Part shown: in pieces, positions 49,806-60,911 of the stretch
How the letters are laid out: the number at the start of each line of letters is the position of its first letter
Position numbering within the stretch: the stretch's first letter is position 1
NCBI RefSeq assembly: GCF_008831285.2
Contig: NC_045146.1
Coordinates: 19,481,289-19,545,288, forward strand
Source: Nymphaea colorata
Taxonomy: Eukaryota > Streptophyta > Magnoliopsida > Nymphaeales > Nymphaeaceae
Reading direction: 5' to 3'
DNA length: 64,000 nt
The notes under the pieces: generated by a model
Databases searched by the model: none
What the model saw: the letters and a program-made list of their open reading frames with translations, nothing else
What the model was told of the DNA's origin: nothing
Program-made: the position numbers and the translations under genes

Positions 49806-50292
49806 TGTGAGAAAGAAGAAGATTTTACATGGTTCGGTGTAAATTCACCTACGTCCACGAGAGGGGGTCCTTCCACACTTTTGGTGGAGAGGTTTTCCAC
49901 TATTTATAATGCTTTACACGTTAGGCTTCTCCTTGATCTTAGGAGAGATTAGATCCTTATCATGATTGCTCTTATGAGCTGTACAAGAATCTTTAATATG
50001 ATTGTCGGTTTTAGATTGACTTGCTTTGTTGGGCTGTTGCATCTCTGGATCGCCATCTTCCTTAACCGACTTACTCTTCCTTGGATGAATCTTCCCCAAA
50101 TCATCATGAATATCCATAGCTATCTTGCCTTTATTATCTCTTGCATTAATATCCAACGCAATCCCATTAATATCCAATGCAATCTGTGGCCTGGCTGATT
50201 TGGCCTTTGTTGTAACCGACGCAATCTGCGATCTTGCCAATTGGTGTTTATCCTCATCCGTTTCTCTTGCCAATTGGTGATTATCCGTTTCA
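49806..50292 (-). repeat. 5' LTR of the copia element (487 bp)
   Basis: Same length and ends as 45004-45490, with four substitutions. The 119-codon open frame (50273-49914) is the same frame that pol enters in the 3' LTR, here without upstream pol. Confidence 0.97.
49901..49908 (-). promoter_or_regulatory. TATA box of the copia 5' LTR
   Basis: TATAAATA in element sense, about 100 bp before the LTR end, within CATTATAAATAGTGG. The position fits a promoter near the U3/R boundary. The identical word is at 45099-45106 in the other LTR. No transcription start is measured. Confidence 0.6.
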
Positions 50293-50297
50293 TTACC
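50293..50297. other. Target-site duplication TTACC (right) of the copia element
   Basis: Matches 44999-45003 exactly. Confidence 0.95.
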
Positions 50298-50407
50298 ATG
50301 ACATAATACTATCGTCTCCTCATGACAAATTAATTCTCAGTGCTCGTCCACTGCAACCCCAAACAGAATTCAAACTGCTGCTTTTTGATAAAGACCTACA
50401 CACCTAA

Positions 50408-50515
50408 GGGGTTGTTTGGCAACACTTTAATGATTATTCCATAAATCTATCATGTTTTTTGTGGTAAATTCATGAAATAGGATTGAACAATATGTTAATG
50501 TTGCCAAACAACCTC
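50408..50515. mobile_element. Harbinger/Tourist-like MITE (108 bp)
   Basis: The left end is GGGGTTGTTTGGCAACAC and the right end, on the other strand, GAGGTTGTTTGGCAACAT. It is flanked by TAA at 50405-50407 and TAA at 50516-50518, the 3-bp target of PIF/Harbinger elements. The whole element can fold into one hairpin. Non-coding. Confidence 0.82.
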
Positions 50516-50518
50516 TAA

Positions 50519-53436
50519 AGCATTGCTTCTAAACTTTCTTCAACTTGGAGCCTTTAACCCAGCTATTTACCTAGCCTGGCAGGCAAAACTCTCACCAAGC
50601 AGGCTCTATAATTGGAGAAAATTTAATGAAGTCATGGAATGCCAATCCAAGGGATATACCAAGTGATGGGTAGCACAACTAGTTGGGTTGGGTGGCGTGT
50701 TATAGTCACCTCTTCAATTTGATTCCTAAAAAGTGTTATCTTGATGATATTGAAAAGTATTAATTGTGGGATTAGGAGTGCCATTATGGAAGAAAATCAA
50801 CTGGCTATTGTCATCGTCTCTTCCCCCCACTTCTCTCTCACTCTCTCTCTTTTTGTTGGAAGGAACTATGATCTAGTCAGTTAGTGCTTGCAAGGGCGTT
50901 TGGTATTGGCAAACTCGCTGGGCTGACTCGAGAATCGTCTGAGTCAGCTCAGATCGCCAACAAATCCAGCCACGAGTCAAGGTTGGCCTGGCTTGCCTTG
51001 ACTCGGCCTTGATTTGTGCTGACCCTCTCTCGACTCGTTCGATTCAGCTGCAGTAATTTACATTATGGTTACTTGAATATTCGACCGAGTCGACGAGTCA
51101 ACTCGCTGACCTAGTGGCCCGATCATTCACTGATCCGAGTCCGAGTCACGGGTTTTCCAACTATGTTGGTAACACCGTTCCAAGAACGTCCTATTCCCAA
51201 AGCACCTGATGCTCACCAAACGCTAGATAGAAGACCTTATTGGACAAAGAGTGTGTGTCCTCCAATAATGCTTTCTTGCATTCTTATTAGAAACCACCAA
51301 CCGCTAGAACATGGAGTATGATTGTAAGTAGTAACTGGTAAGAGATTGAACCGGCTATCACAGGTATGATCATGACGAAGATCAAACCCTAAATCTTGGA
51401 GTTCTCATACATCTGAATGCAAATTAATCATACTCAAACTGAATGTTGATTACTCATGACCAATGCCGTAAACTTGTAAAAATAATATATTTTTAGATGT
51501 ATCACAGTTGATATCAATTAAATTGCAGTTAAGTAGCAAGACATGCTACAAATTAACTTCGGTACTATCATCGAGCATTAGCACAACGGCAAAGGTCGTG
51601 ACCTGGCTGCATTTGTTTAACCTATCAGGTAGGCACTGACTTGATCACCATCGATATGAAATGCCAAGCAATACAAAATTTTCAAGTTAATTAGGTAACT
51701 TGAACTCCCAAAAAGGTGAATAAGGTGACGTTGGTGTATGGATGACATTAATTTTACCTTACAAGTTTGAACTTCTGTCCGACCATCTGTTGTCTACGGA
51801 TGATTACTGATACAGGGGATACCCTAAAAAGGTCGAAGCTTCTTCCCCTTTCTCTATGTCTATGGGGTTTAGGGCTGCTTGAAAGTCTGGGTGGGTGGAC
51901 TGTGATATATCTATCAAGTAAAGTATCATGTATCCGCTATTTGAAGTTTTGATGAATAACATTTATAAGAATCGATCTGATGACCAAACTTTCATAGTGC
52001 ACTAGTCTGACCAACTACACTGCACGATATAGAAAAATGATGCTTCGACTCATATTCCTCAAAAAGTAGATCCCCTTCAAATATCTCGGAATCAATCAAA
52101 TACATGCACTAAGATACGAAGACTTCTTATTCCACAACAATGAAAGCGCTTCTTTATACTTTCATATACTAATGGATTCTGATCCGTAACCATGCAAACG
52201 GGTTTGCAATGCATAAGATCTACCAATGAGGTCTTGTCAATTAGTATTACACGTAGAAATCAATTATATACATGATCTATAAGCAAACACATCACAATTT
52301 TTGAAAGCTCAAGTAATGCCAAAAGCTTGGCGCTGCGAAGATGAGCTGGAGAGGCCTATGCAAAGCCAAATGTAGAGCGCCTAAGTGCATTAGAGGGCTT
52401 CATCATTGAGTCCTTGTGAACAGACTATCGAACAGTGGCACCTGACACTGTGGTGAAGCAATCAATCACATGGCATGATTAATGCTCCCAGACAGATCGA
52501 CTCTCAAATAAAGGGGGAAAAAACAAAAGCAAAACCAAAGCCATGCATCTCCCATAATTTATATTCCTGTTCTTGTCTCTTACACCCTGATCCCAAGCAG
52601 ATTTTTCAATAGAACAAAACAATAGTAAGTTTGAAAGAAAAGGAAGTTACACAACCACCCCACTTAAATGAAAATGCAACAATAATTACCCATGTGGACC
52701 AAGTGAGTATAATGGAGTTTTTTTTTTTCTCATCATTTTAGAGAGAGAGAGACAGAGAGAGAGAAAAAGAGCAAAAAAAACTCAAATTCTTCAGCCGTCC
52801 ATCCATCTGAATGTCTCACGCACGCAGCTTAATGCATTGATGAATCAATGACCAATAGGATTCCTACTAATCTCTCTCTTTCTCGATCTTGACCTCTCTC
52901 TGATATATATATATATGGCCACCTGTGAAAAGTCCAAAAATAAACGAAAATTTATGGCTTGTCAGAAAGAAAAAAGCTTAAGAATCCGAACACCAATTTT
53001 ACAGGAAGATTAAAGAAAAACGTATAAAAAGAAAAAGCACTTAATGTCTTCGATGGCAACGAACCATCACATGCTTGTGTTTTCTTCCTTTTTTGAGCGA
53101 GAAGAAAAGGAAAACACTGAGAAACATCTCTCACTAACTGTGTCCACCTGCACAAGCAGCAGTGTACTCATGTGCCTCTGCTTGGTCCTATTGCTTCAGT
53201 CCTTTGGACCAAGAAGCTAAACCAAACAGGTCTGTAATGATTCTGGTGTTGGAGGGGCCTATAGTGACGGGACAATTCAAAAGGTTGGAAGCTTTGATAC
53301 TTCTGCAACTATGCACATGTAGAATGTCTTCTTCGCCAACGCAAGCATGTGGCTGCCTTAATAGCAGGCACACCTTTTGGGGAGAGGGGCCAGGCAATGT
53401 GCCTGGATATAACTCCAATTGATTGAGAAATTTAAA
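50519..53436. other. Intergenic DNA
   Basis: It includes the second copy of the GGGTTGGGTGGC repeat (50676-50850), a GACTCG-rich stretch at about 50925-51150, and GA/CT-rich sequence near 52740-52765 and 52867-52900. I see no gene. Frames at 52952-53490 are open for 60-100 codons on both strands, without domains. Confidence 0.4.
50676..50850. repeat. Dispersed repeat, GGGTTGGGTGGC family, copy 2
   Basis: Begins GTTGGGTTGGGTGGCGTGTT and shares the order of words with 17060-17205, ending in a pyrimidine-rich run with CTCTCTCT. Class unknown. Confidence 0.45.
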
Positions 53437-53602
53437 TTTCAAAGCCGCTTGCTGAAGATATTCTAAATTTTTTACTACATGTGAGTCCAATATCCCTTGA
53501 ATTCATAGATTTTGAACCATTTCAAAGCCGCTTGCTGAAGATATTATAAATTTTTGACTACATATAAGTTCAATCTCCCTTGAATTCATAGATTTTGAAC
53601 AC
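53437..53602. repeat. 83-bp tandem duplication
   Basis: The unit TTTCAAAGCCGCTTGCTGAAG...ATAGATTTTGAAC is present at 53437 and 53520, with scattered substitutions. Confidence 0.8.
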
Positions 53603-55189
53603 CATTAGATTGGTGCTATCTCAAAAACAAAAACCAGAGCAGCATAGAATATTTTGAACACCATTTAACTGTCGCGTTGGTGTCCGTGAAAGCTTGAGTC
53701 TTCAGTTTGATTTTTATAAGTGTTATGCTTTCCTGTCAATGGGTAGATGCACTATATTATTTGATATATATCAAACTGACACGGACGCAGCCTTAGACCT
53801 CAGGAGAAAGAGATCTGTCTTTTAGTTCGTTCGAGTAATGGGATTGAAATATTCATTTGAGGAGCAAGCATTGGCAATGGGCCATGTCAAGAAAAGATAT
53901 AAAAGATATAACCATAACAATCTGTTTTCTTTCTCTTACGTATAAATGAGAAGATATTGGGTACATTTTTTTTGAATTTCTATTTACATGCCGGAATTTT
54001 GTTCAAGATTGTCAAATGGGAAAGCTAATTTCACGTTTCATATCATAGTAGGAAAGATTTTTGTAAAGGGAACAGTATATAAAGGGTGTAAAAAAATATG
54101 TATACAAAATATGGTTCAGTGACCAAGAAATATCTTCTACCAGACCAATGCGCATACACATGGTGTGTTATTAATAAAAGGTCGGAATCTTTATAGCTAT
54201 ATAAAAGTACACAATCATAACTTCTTTACATAAAATTTTATTTTTATGTCGCCAATTGCAATTTTTATAATAAGTAGTTCTTTCAGTTAAGAAGTAGTTA
54301 CCCAAACTGCACCTATATAAAATTATATTCCTAGTTGTTCCCCAAGTGGAAGGACCATATGATCCTACATCTTTTTCGCACCTTATTTTTACTTTTCTAA
54401 TTGTAAGTACAATAATCACACCCCGTAAGTCTTTCTGCCTCGTATAAAACTTTTTTGGTAATGCCCTACCAAAAATTTCAATAACAAGCAATTGTTGTTT
54501 GATTTAAATTGATGTATGTACTTACCGTTCTTCGTTTAATAGAAATATGTGTAAAAATTAATGCCTTCTTGTTTTTCTCGGAAGTGAAAAATCCGCATGT
54601 TAAATTGCGTAAAGAAATATGGGAAATTACTTTGTTTGGCAGACCAATTTTACGTAAAGCTTATATTACTTTTAGATAAAAGGCATATGTCAAATGTAAA
54701 AAGATTTTGCATATGCTGCTCAGTTCACCCAATCAAAAGCAATGAAGACTGATGCATTTTCAATACATGAAGTCATCGAAAAACCATCTATAATTTCAAA
54801 TATTAAAAATTTTACGTATTAATATAAACTAAAAGACATATATATATATACACTAAAAAACAAATATATATATATATATACATATATATATAAAGGAATT
54901 TCAAATCTGTCGATGTCAAACGATACTAGATGTCCAAAAATTTTAAAATTATCACAAAAAAACCACGTTGGTAAGGATCATTAGCAATGGTATATGATGC
55001 GGTAACAGTTTATTGTGCTCTTAGGAACAATGTATGATACTTTCTATGCCATATTTATAATTATTAGTCAACTGGCAAATTTGAATATTCTAATAATTTA
55101 TTGTGCTAGTTTATGGTAATTTTAATATTATTTATTAGATTTAAATCTTATTATATATATATATATATATATATGAAAGTGAAAGGTGG
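53603..55189. other. AT-rich intergenic DNA between TA tracts
   Basis: No gene. Between TA tracts at about 54874-54893 and 55152-55174 lies a block with ATATGATGCGGTAACAGTTT and TTTATGGTAATTTTAAT, words related to the microsatellite-bounded MITE family; its inverted ends are weak. Confidence 0.35.
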
Positions 55190-55740
55190 TAACTCAGGTG
55201 CCCAAGTGTCGGCAGACTCGGCACCTTACCGAGGTCTGAAAATTAAGGAGGAGAAAGGAAGAAAGGATTGGAGGAGGGAGGAGAGAGAGAGAGAAAAAGC
55301 GTGTTTCCAGAAACGCCCTTGGAGGCCCACCACGTGGTTGGTTGGCTCGGGGGGGAAGGGGACAGGAGATCCGCTGCAGCAGGGATTTCGCTGCCGCCAC
55401 GTGAGCCTCTTCACAGGAAGAAAACCGGTCAACTGTCTTTTAGGTGGGCCCCACCCTGGGCCGACCCCCTCCTTCACGAGGGAAATCTCAGACCGGCGAC
55501 TCGCACGGACGGCGGGGCCCGCCCCGGCGGAAAACGCCGCGCCGAACCCCCGGCGAGACGTGGCAACTGCCCAAAACCGACGGTAACTGACCCGACCTCC
55601 TCCGGTTTTTTAAGTTTCTCTCTCTTTTTCTGCGCGGCGGTTTTCCGTTCGTCCTTTTCCAACCAAACGGAACGGCGACATTCTTTTTCCAAGCTCTACA
55701 TTTTCACAAAAACTATTTTTCAGTAACTCTTTTGCCTATG
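55190..55740 (+). promoter_or_regulatory. GC-rich promoter-like block with two G-boxes
   Basis: A sharp rise in GC and CpG over about 400 bp in otherwise AT-rich DNA. It contains two CACGTG G-boxes (CCACCACGTGGTTGG near 55329 and CCGCCACGTGAGCC near 55394), targets of bZIP and bHLH factors. A pyrimidine patch (TTTCTCTCTCTTTTTC) lies near 55612. An ATG near 55738 opens a short frame. Open frames inside the block are GC artefacts with no domains. The orientation is inferred from the pyrimidine patch and ATG. It might be the promoter of an unrecognised or dead gene. Confidence 0.35.
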
Positions 55741-57391
55741 CGCGCTTCAACGATGGCTTCTCATTTACAGACAGTAAACATCAAGCCAGTTAGCATCCCG
55801 AAGATTCAAAGGGCCTTTTACTCAATTTCGTTGAGTCAAGGGAAAGTAACGATTTTGATCATATTGTGGAACGAAAATTAAAAGTATAGGGATAAAGACA
55901 TCTTAGATCTACTGTTATAAGTGAATGTTTTGAAATTATGGATGATGAAAAAGAAAATAGAAGGGGGGAGATTATAGGTTATGCCAAGTAAGGATGAGAT
56001 TTTGCACAATGCAATGGACTAATTGTCACACATGAGCCGCAGGAGTAAAACCAAGGAGCTGACAAGAGCTTTGGCCATTAGCAAAGTCAAAATTATTTTT
56101 TCGTGGGGGCACTCATTCAATACTTTTAATTTCTTTGAAACACTTATATATATAACAATCAAATATATCAAAATGTTAATATATATATTAAATTAATTTT
56201 GTGACAGTCACCGTCTCTGGTTTTTTACCGTCCCCTTAAAATTAAAAAAACAAAAAAATTTATGTGCACCTTTTAAGAATTTTTACTTCACCTAAATAAA
56301 AATTTTGAATATTTATATTTTAAGATCTGTTAAAATTTTGAGACTATAATTCAATAAAAAAAAGTTTAACTCAAACCGAGAAATTACTTTCATACCGGCC
56401 TCCGTTATGGTGATAGCATGAAGGATATGAAAAATAGAGGGAAAAAAAACGGTTTTGGGGAACCATCCCTAGAGTTTGGCCGGTTTGAAATAAAGGCAAC
56501 TGCAACTGACAAGCTAACCGGTAGGTCCTGGTTCAACTTCAGCAGGTAAATAAACGGCACCCATTTACCACGAGATAAGAAGTCGTTACTCTTTCATCTT
56601 GCGGTAACTGTGGTGAGTCCAGACGGTGAAAAAGCAAACATAGATTGGAGGAATAGTAATACGCTTTTCATAAAGAGTGATCAAAAGTTTCATGTGCTCA
56701 GCATGAAACAGTAGTATCTCAGCTTTTCCAAATGTACAAATTACCTCCAAGTGTGAAATATAAATTGAATATTCAACTTACCTGAACGATGAAAACCTTA
56801 CAGTTTTGAAAATTTTATTTCTATTTTTCCTCTTCTTTCTATTCTTTCTCCTTGCCTCCTTTTTCTTATTGTGGGAAAACGTTTCAACCTTCAACCTCTA
56901 TGAACGCGGACAACTTAGAAAGGAGACCTCTCTCTCTCTCTCCCTTTTAGCTATATATATATATATATATATATAAAAGGTGTGCCCAAGTCATAAACAA
57001 GAGAACTGGAACCTACCTTGACTTTCAAACTTATCCTTATCTTTCTTAGATGTTTGTGACTGAGCATTCAAAAGAAAAAAGAGCAACAGACATAATTGAC
57101 TTAAGTGTCATATTTGGCAAACCTCAAAATCAAGTCTCTTGGTCTTAAAGAAGTTGAATGGTGACTTTAGATATTTTAAAGTCACCCAACCATCTAAATT
57201 ATACCGTTCGATCTAAGATGATGGATAACTAAAATAAATAGAAAATGTGATAAGTATTTTCTTTATTTAATATTAGTTTAAACATTTTTTTATTTTTCTC
57301 TTAATCATTTAGTAAACATTGATAATTAGATGATTGGGTGGTTTTTGGACAATTAGAGTCATCATTCACTCACTCTCTCTCTTTTTCTTTT

Positions 57392-57447
<56 letters not shown>

Positions 57448-58329
57448 AACAATTTTGGTGGATAGTGAATGGTACCCACGTTTGTTAAATACGTATGTGA
57501 ACATAATGTGGCAACGTGGGCATGACGTGGAATGTGGATACCGGTACGGGGGTTTGGTAGGAGCACCCATGTGGCAATAAATACTTATCATAACACCGAA
57601 AATTTCTTTCCACATGCTCATATCAAGTTGAAAGCAGATTGTGGGAAGTGACTAATGCCGAATACTAGAAAGACTATATGCATAGTGAACACGTCGGTTT
57701 GCCAAGTTGGTCACATTGGCCGACTTCTTCAGCTACAACACAAATCAAGGTGGCCCGCGCTGAGGTCGGATCCGAGTCAAGCTTACGTGGTTTCGCCACA
57801 TTCGTACCTACCATTGTCAATGCGACCCAAAGAACGCCAATTGGCGGTGCCGTCGAAGACATGAGTTGAGCAGCTAGCGTAGTTTGGCTTGACTTGTGAA
57901 AAAGTTTTTTTCCTCAATCAAACTGTTTGGATGACACTTCAAAACTCAGTCGCATTAGACTAATTACAAATATATTTAATCAAAATTGTTTTTTCTATCT
58001 CAATGGCGTCAGTCCTTGACGGGTCAACGTATGAATCGAGATACTCTAGTTTATTTAAAGGGCATACTGTACACCATTTAGGTCTTAACGTAACCGCGGA
58101 CTCCAAAGGCAAGGGCACTTAGAGGGTAAGGGGACCTTCAATCTTCTTGTCTTATTATATGTTGCTAACTTCTTGCCTACCCAGAAAAATTGTCTTTCAT
58201 ATTTGATTTTCAAAATGCAACAGGCAGGGTCACTCAAACACTTCAACGTTGCTATATGGAACTAAATCGAAATCCCGTTTTGGCAAAACAAAAGGGGCCT
58301 CTAAGAAGCGTGTTGGCTTTTCATCGAAA
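55741..58329. other. Intergenic DNA, no gene recognised
   Basis: A short frame from about 55753 (MASHLQTVNIKPVS...) reaches GGGAAA|GTAACG, which could be a first coding exon with a donor, but no continuation is found. A CT/TA compound microsatellite lies at 57368-57447. A GC-richer patch at 57680-57870 is open on both strands without a recognisable product. Confidence 0.35.
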
Positions 58330-58701
58330 GGGCCCGTTTGATGGGCGGGATATTTCCTATAACACTAGAAATAAAATCCAAATATTTAAAAAGTTTTTCT
58401 GCCTATCAAATGAAAAAAAGTAACATTTGTGTTGGTTTTCAGAAATTTCTTTCCATCCAAAAGAGTGAAAAAAAAATTTCAAAATGAAAAAAGTAATCCT
58501 TGGACTCTCAAAGCATTCCTTAATCCAACAATTCTCTTTTTTCATCCTTCATTCTTATTGAAAAATTTATTTCTTGAAACATAAACCCAAGTCCAGCAGC
58601 AAAAGGGTTTTGGAAATCTTGATTTTGTTTTTATTTCCTTAATTCTTAAAATAAATTTCTAAAAACTTCTTTCCCATGTTTCCAATGCATCAAATGCCCT
58701 C
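58330..58701. mobile_element. Putative MITE, GTTTGATG...CATCAAA ends
   Basis: The left end is GGCCCGTTTGATGGGCGGGA and the right end, on the other strand, GAGGGCATTTGATGCATTGG. The inverted repeats are imperfect and the AT-rich interior is non-coding. The target duplication is unclear. Confidence 0.5.
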
Positions 58702-60681
58702 AACAAAAGCACTTAACCCCGATACGACTCATTCATAGTTGGTTGGCGGGTCTTGTCTCGGTTGTCCCGATTCCCGTTCTTCAAATCGGATCTGTGGTCG
58801 GATCCGGTTCGCTGGCCCGTCATCCTTCGAGATGGGCCAGCTGGGGTACGTTGATCGGGTAAGCGACAAGACATTCGCCACGTCAGCTCCGTTGGTTAGG
58901 GGTTTTGCGGTTCGAGGTCATGCACCTGGCCCGCGGGTCCCACTTGGTTCTCAGTGGTGGGCCCCAAAGAGTAGGCACGGGTCTTAGATGACGTGGATCC
59001 GACTTGGGGATTATATCAGTTAGAGTGAAGCACCGACGAGGTATCGTTTTGGATTGGCCCTTTTTGTTTATTAAATCACGTTAATATATATTTTTTCCGA
59101 TTTTATAATGTCTTATTATTGGCATTTTTATAATACAAAAAATTTAGATATTATTGGCATTTTTATAATACAAAAAATTTAGATATTTTCCAACAAAATT
59201 TAGGCATTTTTGTTGCTCATTCCCTATTGTGTTGCTTAAAAATAATTATGAGCTGATTTAAAATAATTAAAAAAAGTAATAGCGCCCTTTTCTTAAACTT
59301 CATACAATATCGACAACACTGATTTTCGAATTACTGTCGCTCTTTTGGCATCTGCGTCGAGACAAAAGCGATATCTTTTTCATCGACGTGCATGTGATGA
59401 CACTTGTATATGAGCAACGGAAAAGAAAGGTGACGAGTACGGTGATTAGTTTTTGAACGACACACGAGATTAATGTTATTTTTTTTTTCTTTTTTTAGTT
59501 AATTAATTTGCCTTTTCTGTAAATTGTCCAAAATTAAATTAAATTTTATTGCAGAGAAAAACAAATACATGAAAACAATAAATTCATATTTTGCATACAA
59601 GAGCAAGTTCTAGGGCAAATTCTAGGGCAGTTTTAGAGAGTTGATGCCTAAGAGAATCTAACTAGCGACTAACTTTCTACCAATTTATCGCCTTGGAATA
59701 CCTAGTGATGTCAAATCAAAGTCTTTTAGAGACCATCTTCAAATGCAAACCATTCAAACATTTCAGGGAGAAATGTTCAACCAATCCATAGTCAAATCCA
59801 AAAGATGTTTGCACGCTAGTAGGGGTATTGCCCAGTAGATGGCTTGATGTTGATGGTGTGATCTCGAGGCAACAACATATGTCCATACTTCAAGGGAGGG
59901 TTTCGGCTTCGGCTTTCATTGGAACGGTGAAAATGTTCTCTCTCTAGAATTCAAATTTGCATGAGAATGATGTTTTCTGCATAGACCATAACATAATTTT
60001 GAGAAAGCCAGTGAGGTGTCACTAAAATCTTGAGCTTCGTCGGTGCCAGTGGCTTCTCACATGGGACAACGATCGAAATCGAACGGCTGTTGACTCATGA
60101 AAACCGAGGCACCGAGCTCCCAGATGGTGCCACATCATCATTTGGCGGGATCTTCACCGCTTTCAACGAATCCAGGGTCAGACGTGATCAACGTTTGACG
60201 GGTGTAGAGGGCCCGCTGTTTTCCTTGATTTCTGGGTTCTCGTATCCAAATCAAATAGTGCCACCTTGCACGAACCATTAAAATATTAAAAAATTAAATT
60301 GTGAGTAGCTTTTGGTTTTATTCACTTGCCATTAATCTAATACAAATTGACCTCGTTGAACAATTTTGAATTTTTTTTTTAGTATTTAATAATTTAATCC
60401 AAATCCTAGAGTTGATCTTGGTAGTTTGTTTTTAGTGTATTTGATTCAAGAAAAAAGATTGAAGATGTGATAAACAATTCAATAAATAGAAAACAGCAGC
60501 CTAGTTAATTAGGGCTTTTTAAAATAGTAAAAATATTAGATAGCGCATCTTACTAGCGCATAGGCTTCACCTTGCCCCATGCTACCAAATCCAAGATCAC
60601 ATGTAGTGTAACTCAAGCACGTGACAAGGGCAAAGTTGTGAAGAGTGCCAAGTTGAAGACGTTACTGCTTTTATAAGATAT
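58702..60681. other. Intergenic DNA, no gene recognised
   Basis: 58739-58990 is GC-rich with an 82-codon frame of no recognisable family. 60030-60281 is another 83-codon frame without domains. A 35-bp tandem repeat lies at 59115-59184. Confidence 0.4.
59115..59184. repeat. 35-bp tandem repeat, two copies
   Basis: The unit TTATTGGCATTTTTATAATA... is repeated at exactly 35-bp spacing, essentially identical. Confidence 0.88.
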
Positions 60682-60911
60682 GGCGGTGTTTGATAGCCTC
60701 GAATTTAAGATCTTTGGGACTTGAGAACCATAGATTTAGAATCAAACCTCTACCCTTCGAACATAAATCCGATATTTTTCCAATGCAAAGAAATATTTTA
60801 CGTTTGATATAAGATTCTTAGCTTGACAATGGCTTTTTTGGTGCATCAGAAAAGCTATGTCAGATCAACATAAGGTCGTGGATTTCAAATCCAGAGTAAT
60901 CAAACGCTCCC
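60682..60911. mobile_element. MITE copy related to the CCTTAAATC family
   Basis: The ends GGTGTTTGATAGCC and, inward from the right, GCGTTTGATTACTC are imperfect inverted repeats. The interior has AACCATAGATTTAGAATC and GATTTCAAATCC words. It is degraded. Confidence 0.45.

Larger units (their letters stand above)
45004..50292 (-). mobile_element. Full-length Ty1/copia LTR retrotransposon (5289 bp), recent
   Basis: Element order in minus sense: 5' LTR (50292-49806), primer-binding site, gag, protease, integrase, reverse transcriptase, RNase H, polypurine tract, 3' LTR (45490-45004). Integrase before reverse transcriptase is the copia order. TTACC flanks both sides. LTRs differ at 4 of 487 positions. 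Only one coding lesion is seen, a frameshift in reverse transcriptase near 46741. The PQNGLAERRHRSIVE and INRLPTP integrase words suggest the Ale/Retrofit group, but I am not certain of the lineage. Confidence 0.96.

Noticed and set aside
57655-57869. Overlapping 60-70 codon frames on both strands
   Set aside because: No shared family features, no splice context; overlap on opposite strands suggests base-composition effects.
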